Assembly (NCBI GenBank): GCA_013176395.1
Contig: JABMLP010000007.1
Coordinates: forward strand, 682,001-746,000
DNA length: 64,000 nucleotides
DNA from: Venturia oleaginea
Taxonomy: Eukaryota > Ascomycota > Dothideomycetes > Venturiales > Venturiaceae
Direction of reading: 5' to 3'
The position numbers and the translations under genes were made by a program. Below, piece by piece: positions 21,272 to 32,184 of this stretch (positions within the stretch are counted from its first letter, which is position 1; every line of letters begins with the position of its first letter). The notes below the pieces were generated by a model that was not told the DNA's origin, ran no database searches, and was given only the letters and a program-made list of their open reading frames with translations.

Positions 21272-24200
21272 CTATAACCCCGCAAGCAACTCCTGCGTAC
21301 ACCCCCTCAACATCCCCAAACCAAACCAAACCCCAATGGTCCCCAACTCCCTAACCCTCCTCTCAAGCACCCCCTGATCAACACTACAAACCCACTCCCC
21401 AGCACACGAACAATGTTCCATAAACTCATTTCCACCCCTCAACCTACTACACTTCGAACACTTTAAATCCTGTGTCGCCCACGCTACAAGGTAACTTTGC
21501 ACCCTCGCAACAAGCATTTCCTCAATCCTGAGACGATTGAAAGGTGTTTGACAGGTGAGACAACGCCATTTCGGTAGCACTGATTGTATTTGGGCGATGT
21601 CAAGAGTGGTCGTGGACGAGGGTGGGAGAATGTCTGAGTCGCGACAGAGGTCGAGATCGCGGACAGAGCAGCATTCTTCGCAGACTAGGCCTTTAACAAC
21701 CACAGAAGCAGAGGGATTATGGAAAGCAGCTTGAGCACTGAATTCGCGAATTTCGAAGAGATTCAACAGCTGCGCTCGGAGTTGGCGAACAGGCAAATTC
21801 TGCGCCTTATCTAAACTCAAAACTTGCGTTATCGATTTGACAAGTTGTAGCACTGGATTTGACAAGTCCTTGGGGGAGAGATGAGAGCCAGGCAGTGAAG
21901 GAAAAGCCCAATCTTTTTCGAGCTCTTCGTGCTGCATTTCATTCTGCTGCCTTTTCAGAAGAGCAGAAATCTGCTTTTGTAACGGCTTGCTGAAAGTCTT
22001 TGGCAGACCCTTCTCCGGATCATCGAGGTCGTGGTCGTTATTTTGGGTATTGGTGAGGTTCTTGAAAGCGATCTGCGTTACTCGTGGTGCCACTGAGCCG
22101 TCAGCGGCGGCATTGAGGTAAGGTCTCTTTCGTCCATGCATCAACTCGATGAACTCGACTATCCAATCATTGAACACAGTTTGGAGTATGGGAGGCAAGA
22201 AGGTGGCGAGTTGCCAGTTCATAATCGTGTCCAGCTTTTGATTCTCCGCTTCGACAACTTCGGTGCAGCCCTTGCCTCCGTAGTTGAACGAGTCGTACCA
22301 AACAAGATAATCCCAGTACTCTTTGATTTCGAGCTCGAGGAACGTGAAGAGTGGTTTCGCCTTGACAGTTTTGAGGATGTATTGCGAGTAGGCAAATGCG
22401 TTGCCTACCTCTGTCTTCGTCGTCTGAAGAAGCAGGCGATGAGCAGAGGCATACACAATATGCGATCCAACTCGTCGGAAATCAGTCATCAATTGCTGAA
22501 GTGCTTTCCGACTCATCATCTGCACGTAGTAATGCAGATTCCTGTCGTAAAGGAAAGAACCTGGATTCTCCACCCAGCGAACCAGATGTTGAACCATGAC
22601 ATCAGCCATCTCGCCGTTGTTACAAGCCTCAGCCCACCAGGACTTGACCATCTCACGAAGGACAGTAATACCAGCGGTCGCAAAAGCGTTGTCGGAATAG
22701 ATAGTGTGGTTGCTAGCACTGTCGTCTTCAGTCGGCGCTGCGGGATTGAATGATACCGACTCACTGCCCTCAGCTTCGTTGATGAGTGAAGAGGCGAGAA
22801 TAGTGTTGATGGCAAGATTGCGGATGCTTAAATCGATGCACACAGATTGAAAGGTGCCAGGATTGTTGATTGATGTCATCTCAACAGTTTCCAAAGGCGT
22901 GATGATATCGTCTTTCTCATATCCAGCGTGATCAGGTTTCGGACCTGCGGACCACCAAAGAACAACCCGGTCTTTCTGCAACCGCCTTGCGTAGGCAACG
23001 TCAATCAGGAATCGTGGATCGTGACCTTCGAGATTGCAAAGTGGAATATCGCCGTATCGCGCGAGTTCGACCAGATGTGTAATCCACTGTCCTACCGCAA
23101 GGTAGTGCGTGACCATTCTCTTTGCAATGAACGATTGCCAGCCAAGTGGTGGCAGCAGCTTGTCGGTCTCGTCAGGTTTTAACGGCAGAATCGGGAATTC
23201 GTTCATGACAGGAATCTCGTGAACAAGCATTCTGGTCGCTTGTGATTGCACCACCATTACTAAGGCTCGGTCTTTCTCTTCATTGCGCATGCGCTTGATC
23301 GCGTCGCCAATCTCAAGAAGAGCTTTCCTTTTTATCGTAACTTGGATGACCTTGAAGTGTACGTCTTCTTGATACTCCAGACAATTCTGCCACTGCTCTC
23401 CGCCACTGTCTTGTAGTCGTTTTGCGAACATATCTTGGTAAATCTTATCGATGTTTGGCATGCTCTGGACTTCTCTCGATCTGTTCAAGATGACAACGTG
23501 AGCAGGCTGGTCCTTGGATGTTGGAAAGAGAGCGAATATTTGCCTGTCGCCAGCAATGACATGATAAAGGAAGAGGTAGCGAAGAGGGGCGTCAGTGAGA
23601 TATGGCTGATCTATCTTGACCTTCTTCAAGGAGTCAAGAGCGAACCCATGATCCAAACCCTTTCCGAGGACACCCTTCTGCGATTCGTCGAATGTACAGA
23701 CACTTCCCAACTCCAAGACAGCGCGAAGATTCAGTGGCACTTGCTTCTCATATACACCTTCCACGCTGGAATGATTAAAAAGAACGTTCAGCTTCTTTGC
23801 CTCACTGACATACACTTGCTCCGACATAGTCAGCTTGAAAAGATGTACCGAGGGATGTCCGTTTGGCAGTGTGTAGTTTGTGACCTTCTCAGCCTGACAG
23901 CCCTGGACTTCCACATCTGGGAGATCGTCTCGCTTTAGGTTGAGATACAGTTGACGTGGGACGATTACCTTGAGAGTGTGGATCTTTTTGTCGATGAGAA
24001 CAAAAGCCTGCACCTGACCAGGAAGCTCAGTCTCACGAAGAGAAAGAAGCTGCCACGTACTAATATATAGCATCTCAGCTTGATTTCTGAAGAAGCTGCC
24101 AATCGCATCTGAAGCCTCATTCCTTTTCTCGCCAAAGAGTTGTCGTCTTCGTATCCGTTGCTGTTTTTGGATTTTCCATTTCTGCTTCTGGTACTGCAAC

Positions 24201-27200
24201 CATGCTTCGTAGTCGTTGTCGATGGAGGGCATTCTCTTTGGAAGTGCTGCATATGGATCCGCGTTCACTGGTGCAGCAGGCTCTGGTGCCTTTCTCTTTG
24301 CCGACAGCTTCGTTGCCTGGCCTCGCTTTACAATTTGCGTCAATTTCGAAGAAGTACCAAAATCCTCGAGATCAAGGTTAACCCTGTTTCCGAGCGTGTT
24401 GACGTCGGCGTCCACGAGAGGCTTCTCTTTGGCACCAAACATGTCTGTCATCTTTTTTTGCTGCAACTTATCTTCCTTGATCCGAATTCTTCGACTAAGC
24501 CAGTCCGGATGTGCTACTCGAGGAACAGGATTGCTCACTTTTTGTAGTGCGGCTGGGATCGTGATAATCTTCTGGATCACAGAGGCAAGACGTTCTGTAT
24601 AGTACTGCCAGTCAATGATGTCTCTGGGGTCCATGGTTCCTGGGTCTTCTTTTAACCATTTCTTAAGGTAGTAACGTTTCACATTCTCCTCCGCAGAAAA
24701 GATGGCCACAGGAATGGCACGCTCGGTGATAGGTGCATGCTTTGGTCTTGATGATAAAATGTATTTGCAGTTCAAGCCCTTGTCCTTAATCATCTGCTCG
24801 CCCAGAAACTCGGCCAACCGCTTCGCAGTTGTGATGGCCGTGGACTTTTGGGCTCCATACTCCTCAAGCGTCTTGGCCATGTTCTTGTTCTCGCAAATAA
24901 GGTCGATCAATTCTTCGTCGGCCAGTGTCGAACCTCTTTGCTCAAGAACATCGAGCCACCGATTTGCAACCCGAGCGACAGACGCGTAGACCTCAGGGAG
25001 GGTCGAGCCCTCCAAGAAGAACTTGAAAAGCTGTGTCTGGAAGATCTTGATGAGTTTGAGCTCACCACGTCTCTTTACTTCAAAACCTTTTAGCTCAGCA
25101 AGTGTGTTGTCGTGGTTGAAGACAGCATAACGTTTCTTCAGATTTTTGTCCTCTTCCTTGGAGGTTGGCAACATCATGGCCTTGTAAGGTCCATCGACTT
25201 CGAAGAAGATGGTGTTGTCACTGTGAGTCTCGTATCTGAATGTGTTGGGATCGACCAATTCCTGATACTGGTGGTTCGTGAATTTGGCGTGGACAAGATG
25301 ATTCAACATGACACAAGGATACGAGATGGTGACCTTCTTTCCGTTCTTGAGCTTGAAAGAGAACTCCTCGGGGAATGTGGCAGGAAGAATACACCAAATA
25401 CCGTCGGTGTCAAGTTCAAGGGGTCGTCCTATTCGCTCAACCAGCTGACGTGCAAGTTGAATAATGTGAGCTCCGGTCAAACATGTCACTCCAGCCATTT
25501 CCATGGAATACCACCGCGAACCTTTTCTCATGACGTAGCCGTAGAAACTGTTCAAAATGACCTTGTGAGCAAGTTGTAGGGAATCGAAGAGAATGATCAT
25601 CTTCTTTGCCTGGTCGATCTCTAGTTGAGAAGCGCCCGAGGATTTCAGGGCTTCCGTCTTTCCCTTCCAGACTTTCTGTTTGCCCTTGTAATCGTACCGT
25701 CGATCTCGGAAGTCGCATACCGTTTTGACATAGAAGGGGTTCTCTCGTTGGCAGATGATAGCCTCACGTTCTATCGTCTTCGTTTCCTTAATCTTGTGGT
25801 AAATTTTTTGGCCGTATTGTTGTAGCCGCTTCTTCACTAATGCAGCTTGCTCCTCGTTTGTCAATTCCTGGAACGTTCTCGGCGGTGAGTTTGGCCATCG
25901 ACCCGGGAACCGCTCGTTTTCAAGCGCATGCCGAATCATGTTGTACTCGTCTTTCTTTGGTGGCAAGAACTCTCCCCTCCATGCCCAAGGTAATCGTCTA
26001 TCGCAGGTCTTTCCAGGTCGATTGAAGTCACAAGCCGCGCAATCGGATTCCTGAATCATGGAATCGGGTTGCAAACGATTCGTAGTCATGATATTCGGGT
26101 ACATGGAGGCGACATCCAGATGATAGATCAGAGGGTTTTCGCTACAGTTTGGAGCTGCTTTGAGCGCCTCTAATTTCGCCTTGATCTGATCCCGTACCTC
26201 TTCGTAGTTGTCGACATCATCCATGGTCTTTTTCTCCTCGACTTCAATGCAAAACTTCAGGGCTGCATCGAGATCGGCAAGCAGCTCGTCGATCGCTTTC
26301 GTGTCGATTTTGAAGTCGCAGGGGATGTCGCTGCGGAAAACACCTGCCTCAATACTTTCGACGTGACCACCAACGTAAGTCTCGGCTTCAAGGAGATGTC
26401 CATCATAAAACGATTCTGTCGGAGGCTTGTGCTTGTTTGGTAGTAGAATGCCTTTTTGATATGCCTGCACCATCAATAACATCTCACAAAGAGTACCAGT
26501 TCCTTTTCGTAACGTGTCGTCTGGTCCCAGGGGGATGATTGTACAGAGTGAGAAAATGAATGGGTGCACATATTTCATGTACAAGTAGTATGTGGCGACG
26601 GCATCGGAGACAGAGTATTCGGCCAGAGTTTGCGGTCGTTCGCTGGCATATGGTGTCATGAGTTCGGGGTCCAACTCGTCGGGATCATATCCCAATTTGG
26701 CAACAGTAACAGCTTTTAGGCCTCGACTTCCTTGAGGAAGGTAACTGTCTCGACTCACCCATGCGAAAGCGTCCATATGGGCGCAGTAGTTTGACTGGTA
26801 GATGTCTTCACTGTTCTTCCGGAAACCAATCTCCTGGTACATGTCGATTCCTAGCACGCTTGCTCTTGCTTCCACAAACGGCCAATCGAAGAAGTCACCG
26901 TTGTAGGTGACAATAACTGTGGGTTTGGCTTCCTTGATGTGTTCGAAGAACCGTTCAATCAGGGCCTTCTCGTCAGGTTCGTTGAAGATCATGAATGGGC
27001 CGTCGTATTCGGGCTTGGGGGTATATTCGAAATCCGAGATGTCCTCAGATACGATCTCTCGATTCGTTATGAGAAAGCCTTGACCATCGATCATGTACGA
27101 TATCATCATAATCTGATCTACGGCCGCGTCAGGAAATTTCAGGGGCAGTTTTGTCGTCTCAATATCGTATGCCATAATAACAGGGTCTGCGTGGGCGAGT

Positions 27201-28127
27201 CGGTCCTCGATGCAGGTCAAACTCACAACGCCATGTTTGGCCTCGACTGTGTACCATCTTCCAATTCGGACATCTACAAGTATCAGCGAATATCAAGAAA
27301 ACTTGCGTTTCTGCCGAACACACCTTTGTCAATCGCAACTCGTACATGGTATGGAACATCATACTCTCTTATATCAACAATAAAATCGCTCGGATCCGAG
27401 GCGGCATTAGGTCGTTTATCGTAATCTTCATCCTCATCAAAAATGTGAAATCCAGCGTTTGCGCTGCACTCTGTTAGTAGACGATCTCCGCCAATTTGCA
27501 CCAGACTTGCCTCGCAACCTCGGCAAAAGTATCCATAGCATTAACATTCTTTTTATTCTTCTCCGCAATAGGCATAACCACCTTCCTAACTGCCAGCAAA
27601 TCATTCACATTCGCAAAATCCAGCTTCAGCAGGGTCCGTCTGTAACCTGATAGATGATTGGGCATCTGCAAATCCTCCTTTTCCACTCTCGATACTTTCT
27701 TCACCACACCATCAGCCATTCGTCTTATCCACTCTTCAACCTCAGCCTCTCTCCCCCTCTTCACGGCAACAAGAAAGTACGGTTCATATTCCAATGTTGC
27801 CTTGAAAGTATCATCCTCGCCGCCGTCACCAATGAAGTAGAAATCCACGCCAGCGCGGCCGCCAGGGTAATTCTCGTCCTCGATTGTGGTGGCGTGCATG
27901 TTGCACAGCCATCCGACGCGTTTGGGGCCGGAGTCGTAACGAGCGAAGCCCATGGACTCGTCTATGCTGTTTGCGAGTCGTGTTTGTTCCCATTTCTCTG
28001 TTTGAGAGGTTTTTTCTGTGAAGGTGAGGCTTCCTGCGGCGACTGCTTGTGGTTTGCGTGATGCGTAGGAAGTTTGGCCGCCTTTGCCTAGTCGCCGGTA
28101 TGGCTGGCCGGCTCGTCGTGGAGGCAT
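21272..28127 (-). CDS. POL2: DNA polymerase epsilon catalytic subunit
   Basis: POL2 synthesises the leading strand and proofreads it; its inactive C-terminal half joins Dpb2 and the CMG helicase. Exons 27511-28127, 27324-27463 and 21272-27273 total 6759 nt, or 2252 residues (yeast Pol2 has 2222). Exonuclease motifs are DIETTKLPL (about residue 289), YNGDFFDWPF and YSVSDAVATYY. Polymerase motif A is DVASMYPNIM (about 641), motif B KVILNSFYGYVMRKGSRW (about 824) and motif C ELDTDGIWC (about 874). A four-cysteine CysX segment (DCAACDFNRPGKTC, about 667) would carry the Fe-S cluster. The C-terminus has two cysteine modules (CEECCSVRDLDLC, CLTCQ; then CSKCSRL, CSCAGEW). Intron 1 appears to use a GC donor. 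The gene is divergent from COX20. All key residues I checked are intact. Confidence 0.98.
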
Positions 28128-28574
28128 TGTCGTGGCGGTTTATATAGAGAGATGTTTACGAGTTCGATATCATGGCAGTATGTGTATTATTTCAGTGCAG
28201 GAGGGTCTGCGGGGCGGAGTGAAGTCGGGGTGGTGGATGTGTATTTCTTTGATTTCTCCTGGCGACGCGTTCAGAAACGAGGACGCGAATTGTCGCGCTA
28301 AGTTAACGGCCTAAATTGGGTTTACCTAAGTACTGAGTCAGCCCGAGATTCTTCAATTCGATGATGAATACACCCAACCTTCTACTTCCTCCAATTGCGC
28401 TGTGGGAAATAACAACTCGGGATTTGTACGTACACTGTCTTTGTTTTCCGAATCAATCCTCTCTCTACCGACTGGATAGCTCCTTCCTATTCCCTCTATC
28501 AAAATCTTACCACCGCAAAAGCTTCCCTCCACATATACGCTCACACACCTATCACTCCAACCGCCACTACAACC
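28128..28574. promoter_or_regulatory. divergent POL2-COX20 promoter with MluI boxes
   Basis: The 447-bp space between the POL2 and COX20 start codons must serve both genes. It contains ACGCGT at 28265-28270 and a second core, GGACGCGAA, at 28281-28289. These are MBF-type sites (MluI cell-cycle box), located about 140-160 bp from the POL2 start. DNA-replication genes are classic MBF targets in yeasts; applying that here is inference. Confidence 0.5.
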
Positions 28575-29447
28575 ATGGCCTCCGGAATGAACACAGACGA
28601 GGCGCCGCCCTTGCCGCCTCCAGACTACCGCCCCCAAACAACCGAAGAATTCGCAAAGCAAAAACAACCCCCAATGCGCGGCCTAATCGTCGACCCAAAA
28701 TACCCACCCACAGCCTCAGAAGCCCAAGCAATATGGGACGCCAAAGACGCCGAATCAAAGCGAACCTCCTCCATGCAACCACCACCATCAAACTTCTCCC
28801 CACCACAATCATCACAATTTGCGTCTGGAATTCCTCGGCCGGAGCAAGCGCAAGAATTGGGATCAGATGTGAGGAGAAGTAGTGGCACGAGTCAGATTTT
28901 GAATACGGCTGCCGCGCCGAGGATAGAAGAGGAGATTAATACGATGCCTGGTGGTTCGTATCATACAGCCGGTGGACACTCGATAGAAAAGCAGGAGGCG
29001 ACGCTTTTGAATGCTATTCGTATGATCTCTCCGACTGAGTTTACATCGTTACATCAAACTCCTTGCGTGAGAGAAGCTTTTCTCCAAGCCTTTTTCGCTG
29101 GGTTTCTCGTCTCGGGTATTACGGTCATCACTGGACGGCCTGTATTGAAAGCAGTGAGCAATTTCCCCTGGGCGTTTTTGCCCACAAGTGTGGTTGGATT
29201 TCAGTATTGTCAGCATCAGAGGCGTAAGGAGAGGGAAGGTATGAGGCAGGCTATCAAGATTGTGGAGCAGAAGAAAGAGGAGAGGGCGAAGATGATGGCG
29301 GAGAAGAGGGAGAAATGGTTGGCGCTGAAGGAGGAGAAACGATTGGTGGAAGAAAGAGAAGAAGTGCAACGGAAAGAAAGCGAGAAGAGATGGTGGAAAA
29401 TATGGCAAAGAGGGAGTTTATCTGAGAAAGGGGACAGAGAAGGATAA
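28575..29447 (+). CDS. COX20: cytochrome c oxidase assembly protein COX20
   Basis: COX20 is an inner-mitochondrial-membrane chaperone for newly made Cox2 during complex IV assembly. The 290-residue single-exon frame has a proline-rich N-terminal extension. The family core follows: TPCVREAFLQAFFAGFLVSG (first membrane segment), then WAFLPTSVVGFQYCQHQRRK (second membrane segment and the conserved Cys-His-Arg end). A long basic, coiled-coil-like tail of Lys, Glu and Arg comes after (EREGMRQAIKIVEQKKEERA). Yeast Cox20 is about 205 residues; the extra length is at both ends, as in other filamentous fungi. It is divergent from POL2. Confidence 0.9.
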   Translation: MASGMNTDEAPPLPPPDYRPQTTEEFAKQKQPPMRGLIVDPKYPPTASEAQAIWDAKDAESKRTSSMQPPPSNFSPPQSSQFASGIPRPEQAQELGSDVRRSSGTSQILNTAAAPRIEEEINTMPGGSYHTAGGHSIEKQEATLLNAIRMISPTEFTSLHQTPCVREAFLQAFFAGFLVSGITVITGRPVLKAVSNFPWAFLPTSVVGFQYCQHQRRKEREGMRQAIKIVEQKKEERAKMMAEKREKWLALKEEKRLVEEREEVQRKESEKRWWKIWQRGSLSEKGDREG

Positions 29448-29853
29448 CCTAGCCGCGCCTGTAACATTTTGTATATTAAGGAAAACCGTTAGACGACATC
29501 ATGAAGAGTGTACAATACTCGCATCGAAGGATGGCAACTCCCTAATCGTCTCCAGATACTCAACCCAACACTTTCAAAGTCAACGCATCACAAAATCAAT
29601 CAGTTTTCGGAGCACTAAGATGAAGCGCAGTATCATGCTTCCCAGACGAACATACCCAAACAAAAGAGCCGAGCCAACTTCAATCTCAGAGACACTATCC
29701 CCTTCTACGAATAACCTTTTCCATCGATTCCAAAAATCTCACAGACCCTATCCACTACTTCAGTATCACAATACTTCAGATCCGGACACTAGATCAACTC
29801 ACACATCGAATGCGAAGACGAAGACGAAGGAAGTATATGTACAAATACGTATA
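29448..29853. other. intergenic before pogo element
   Basis: This is the 3' flank of COX20. No supported gene is present. It ends with the TA dinucleotide at 29852-29853 that is the left copy of the pogo target duplication. Confidence 0.45.
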
Positions 29854-31703
29854 ACGTGTTCCACCACCGAGCTGGTCAACCCACCGAGCTGGTCAGTTTC
29901 TGCCAAGACGACCAACTCCCTCATTAACACGATATGTCTCAACAACAAAATGCGCAATTATCTAACAGAGAAGGCAGAATTCAGCTTGCCCTTCCTGCCT
30001 ATAACACCCACCAATTCCGAAGCCTCCGGCGCGCTGCTGAAGCGTTTGATGTACCTCCTTCAACATTGAGTAGCCGATACAACGGAATCACGTATCGCCT
30101 AGATACTCGCAACGCCCAACACAAGCTCACTACGACTGAAGAGCAGACAATTGTCCAATACATCCTCGACCTCGATTCGCGAGGATTCGCGCCCCGGCTG
30201 TGTGAGGTGGCAGATATGGCGGATAAACTACTAGGTGTACGCAGTGGAGAGCCAGTAGGGAAAAACTGGGCTGAGAGGTTTATAACGCGCTCGGATGAGC
30301 TCAAGATGGCCTTCAATCGAGCTAAGGATAGGCAGAGGATACTACAGGAAGATCCAGAGATTATTGGCGCGTGGTTCAAGCTCGTTGCAGACACTAAGGC
30401 AAAGTACGGCATCCACGACGAGGATACGCACAACTTTGACGAGATTGGCTTCCAGATGGGCGTTATTGGGTCAATGAAGGTCGTCACAGCTTCTGAAAGA
30501 CGTACACGGCCTAATTTGATCCAGCCAGGCGATCGCGAGTGGGTTACAGTTATCCAGAGCATCTGCGCCGCTGGGTATGCGACCCCGCCATTCATTATCT
30601 ACAAAGGACGCGTTCACATCTCTGCGTGGTATGAGGAGGCAGATATACCACGGAATTGGAAGCTCTCGGTCTTTGAGAACGGCTGGACAAACAACGCGCT
30701 TGGTCTTGAGTGGTTGAAGTACTTTGACGCGTATACAAAGGCGCGTCAAGTGGGGGGGTATAGGCTGCTCATCTTGGACGGCCATGAGAGCCATCTCAAC
30801 CAGGATTTCAAGGACTACTGCCTCGAACATAAGATCATAACGCTCTGTATGCCACCTCATTCATCGCATATCCTCCAGCCGCTTGATGTGGTCTGCTTCT
30901 CGCCGTTGAAGTGCAAGTACTCTCAACGAGTTCGAGACTTGGCACGCCGACGCGTCTACCATATCAACAAAGAAGGCATCCTCCCAGCCTTCAAAGACGC
31001 GTTTTTCGACGTGTTTACAGAAGAGAACTGTCGAAAGGCTTTTGAGATGGTAGGGCTAGTCCCTATCAACGCGGAGGTGGTATTGGATCGCCTTGAAGTA
31101 CGGCTACGTACCCCACCAGCACCCCCACCGCAGGAGACGCCGTGGCAGTCGAAGACTCCAAGCAATACTCTTGAATTTGGATCCCAACCCAAGCTCGTAA
31201 GCGAGTCCTTTACTCGGTCACCAGTTACTGCGCAGGCAGGCTTTTCCCAGCTTGTCAAGGGCGCTGAATTGATGCTACAGCAAAACGCTCTACTTGTTGC
31301 GCGCAACCGCGAGCTTGAAGAGCAATTGGCAGTAATGACAAAGCGAAAATGGCGCAAAAGGAAGTGGATCCAGCAAGGTGGTACTATAGAGTATGGGACT
31401 GTAGCAGCGCAGGTAGCTGCCGAGGCGTCTGTCGCGCCTCAGGGATCAAAGAAGGCTCGTGGTAGTGGTGGTCAAGAAATAGCCCGACCAACTCAACAGC
31501 GCTGTAGGAACTGCGGCGCAACTGGGCATAATGCGCGAACTTGTAAAAAAAGATATCGAGATATCATCTGAATCAGATAGCAGCACGACGGACTTAGAAT
31601 CTATTGTTGATAGCGATTAAATTGAAGAGTCGTAACATGAGTTGGTCGTGCCAAGCCTTTTTGACCAGCTCGGTGGGTTGACCAGCTCGGTGGTGGAACA
31701 CGT
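29854..31703 (+). mobile_element. complete Fot1/pogo-type DNA transposon
   Basis: The 1850-bp element has perfect 42-bp inverted termini beginning ACGTGTTCCACCACCGAG. Each terminus includes two copies of CCACCGAGCTGGTCA. TA lies directly outside both ends (29852-29853 and 31704-31705), the expected duplication for this superfamily. It carries one transposase frame with all catalytic aspartates. Structure is that of an autonomous element. The only visible lesion is a probable single-base insertion near the 3' end of the coding region. Confidence 0.95.
29934..31571 (+). CDS. pogo/Fot1 transposase (DD35D)
   Basis: The 545-residue protein cuts and inserts its element at TA. Domains in order: a psq-type helix-turn-helix (about residues 25-50, RSLRRAAEAFDVPPSTLSSR); a Tc5-type HTH (about 65-145, VGKNWAERFITRSDELKMAF); and the DDE catalytic core with D169 (NFDEIGFQMG), D282 (LLILDGHESHLNQ) and D318 (HILQPLDVVCFSPLK). 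The last two are 35 residues apart, the Fot1 arrangement. A zinc knuckle CRNCGATGHNARTC lies near the end. The frame closes soon after the knuckle because a run of seven A (31544-31551 region) replaces six A in a related copy, which instead continues into an acidic Ser/Asp tail. ATG at 29934 is chosen because it matches MSQQ in that copy. Confidence 0.95.
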   Translation: MSQQQNAQLSNREGRIQLALPAYNTHQFRSLRRAAEAFDVPPSTLSSRYNGITYRLDTRNAQHKLTTTEEQTIVQYILDLDSRGFAPRLCEVADMADKLLGVRSGEPVGKNWAERFITRSDELKMAFNRAKDRQRILQEDPEIIGAWFKLVADTKAKYGIHDEDTHNFDEIGFQMGVIGSMKVVTASERRTRPNLIQPGDREWVTVIQSICAAGYATPPFIIYKGRVHISAWYEEADIPRNWKLSVFENGWTNNALGLEWLKYFDAYTKARQVGGYRLLILDGHESHLNQDFKDYCLEHKIITLCMPPHSSHILQPLDVVCFSPLKCKYSQRVRDLARRRVYHINKEGILPAFKDAFFDVFTEENCRKAFEMVGLVPINAEVVLDRLEVRLRTPPAPPPQETPWQSKTPSNTLEFGSQPKLVSESFTRSPVTAQAGFSQLVKGAELMLQQNALLVARNRELEEQLAVMTKRKWRKRKWIQQGGTIEYGTVAAQVAAEASVAPQGSKKARGSGGQEIARPTQQRCRNCGATGHNARTCKKRYRDII

Positions 31704-32184
31704 TATATATAAAATTTTACACCGTATCAAGATACGTTGAGTATCACAAACTCCACCTCATCCAGAATCCAACCCATCGTCCTAATAAACGGACGGCCTG
31801 ATCCATTCTATAACCCTATCATAAAGCTCATCCATCATTTCCGTCATGATTCACGCAGAACCCAGGCCTCGAGTTAAAGGGCAGAGATCCATCCCAGACC
31901 ATCAATAACATCCCAAGTTCGAACTTGGTATTTCCAAGGACCATGGCCCAGTACTCCATCATAAGGCAATCTCATATCCATCATCGTTAAAATCTTCTTT
32001 CTCGTTGCATGATCATAAGTGAGTGAAGGAAGTCGCCATCTCCCTGCCACGATGATGCTCAGATTCTCAAAATCCCATCACCAAGAGCTCCAGAGCAAAA
32101 TGCCTCCCGTGATGACCTGTTGAGTGACCAGTAGCAGCCATCTTCAAAGTGTTGAAATCATTCTGATCCCATCCAACCCCTCCC
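31704..32184. other. intergenic after pogo element
   Basis: It starts with the right TA duplication. Nothing else is supported. A short palindrome AAGTTCGAACTT lies near 31915. The region contains the 3' flank of the minus-strand gene that follows. Confidence 0.4.

Noticed and set aside
22136..22753. Long plus-strand frames of 130-205 codons inside POL2
   Set aside because: They are shadows of the POL2 coding strand and lack starts or motifs of their own.
31905..31935. tRNA T-arm-like GTTCGAA palindrome
   Set aside because: No acceptor stem, D arm or anticodon arm can be built around it. I saw no credible tRNA gene by eye in the window.
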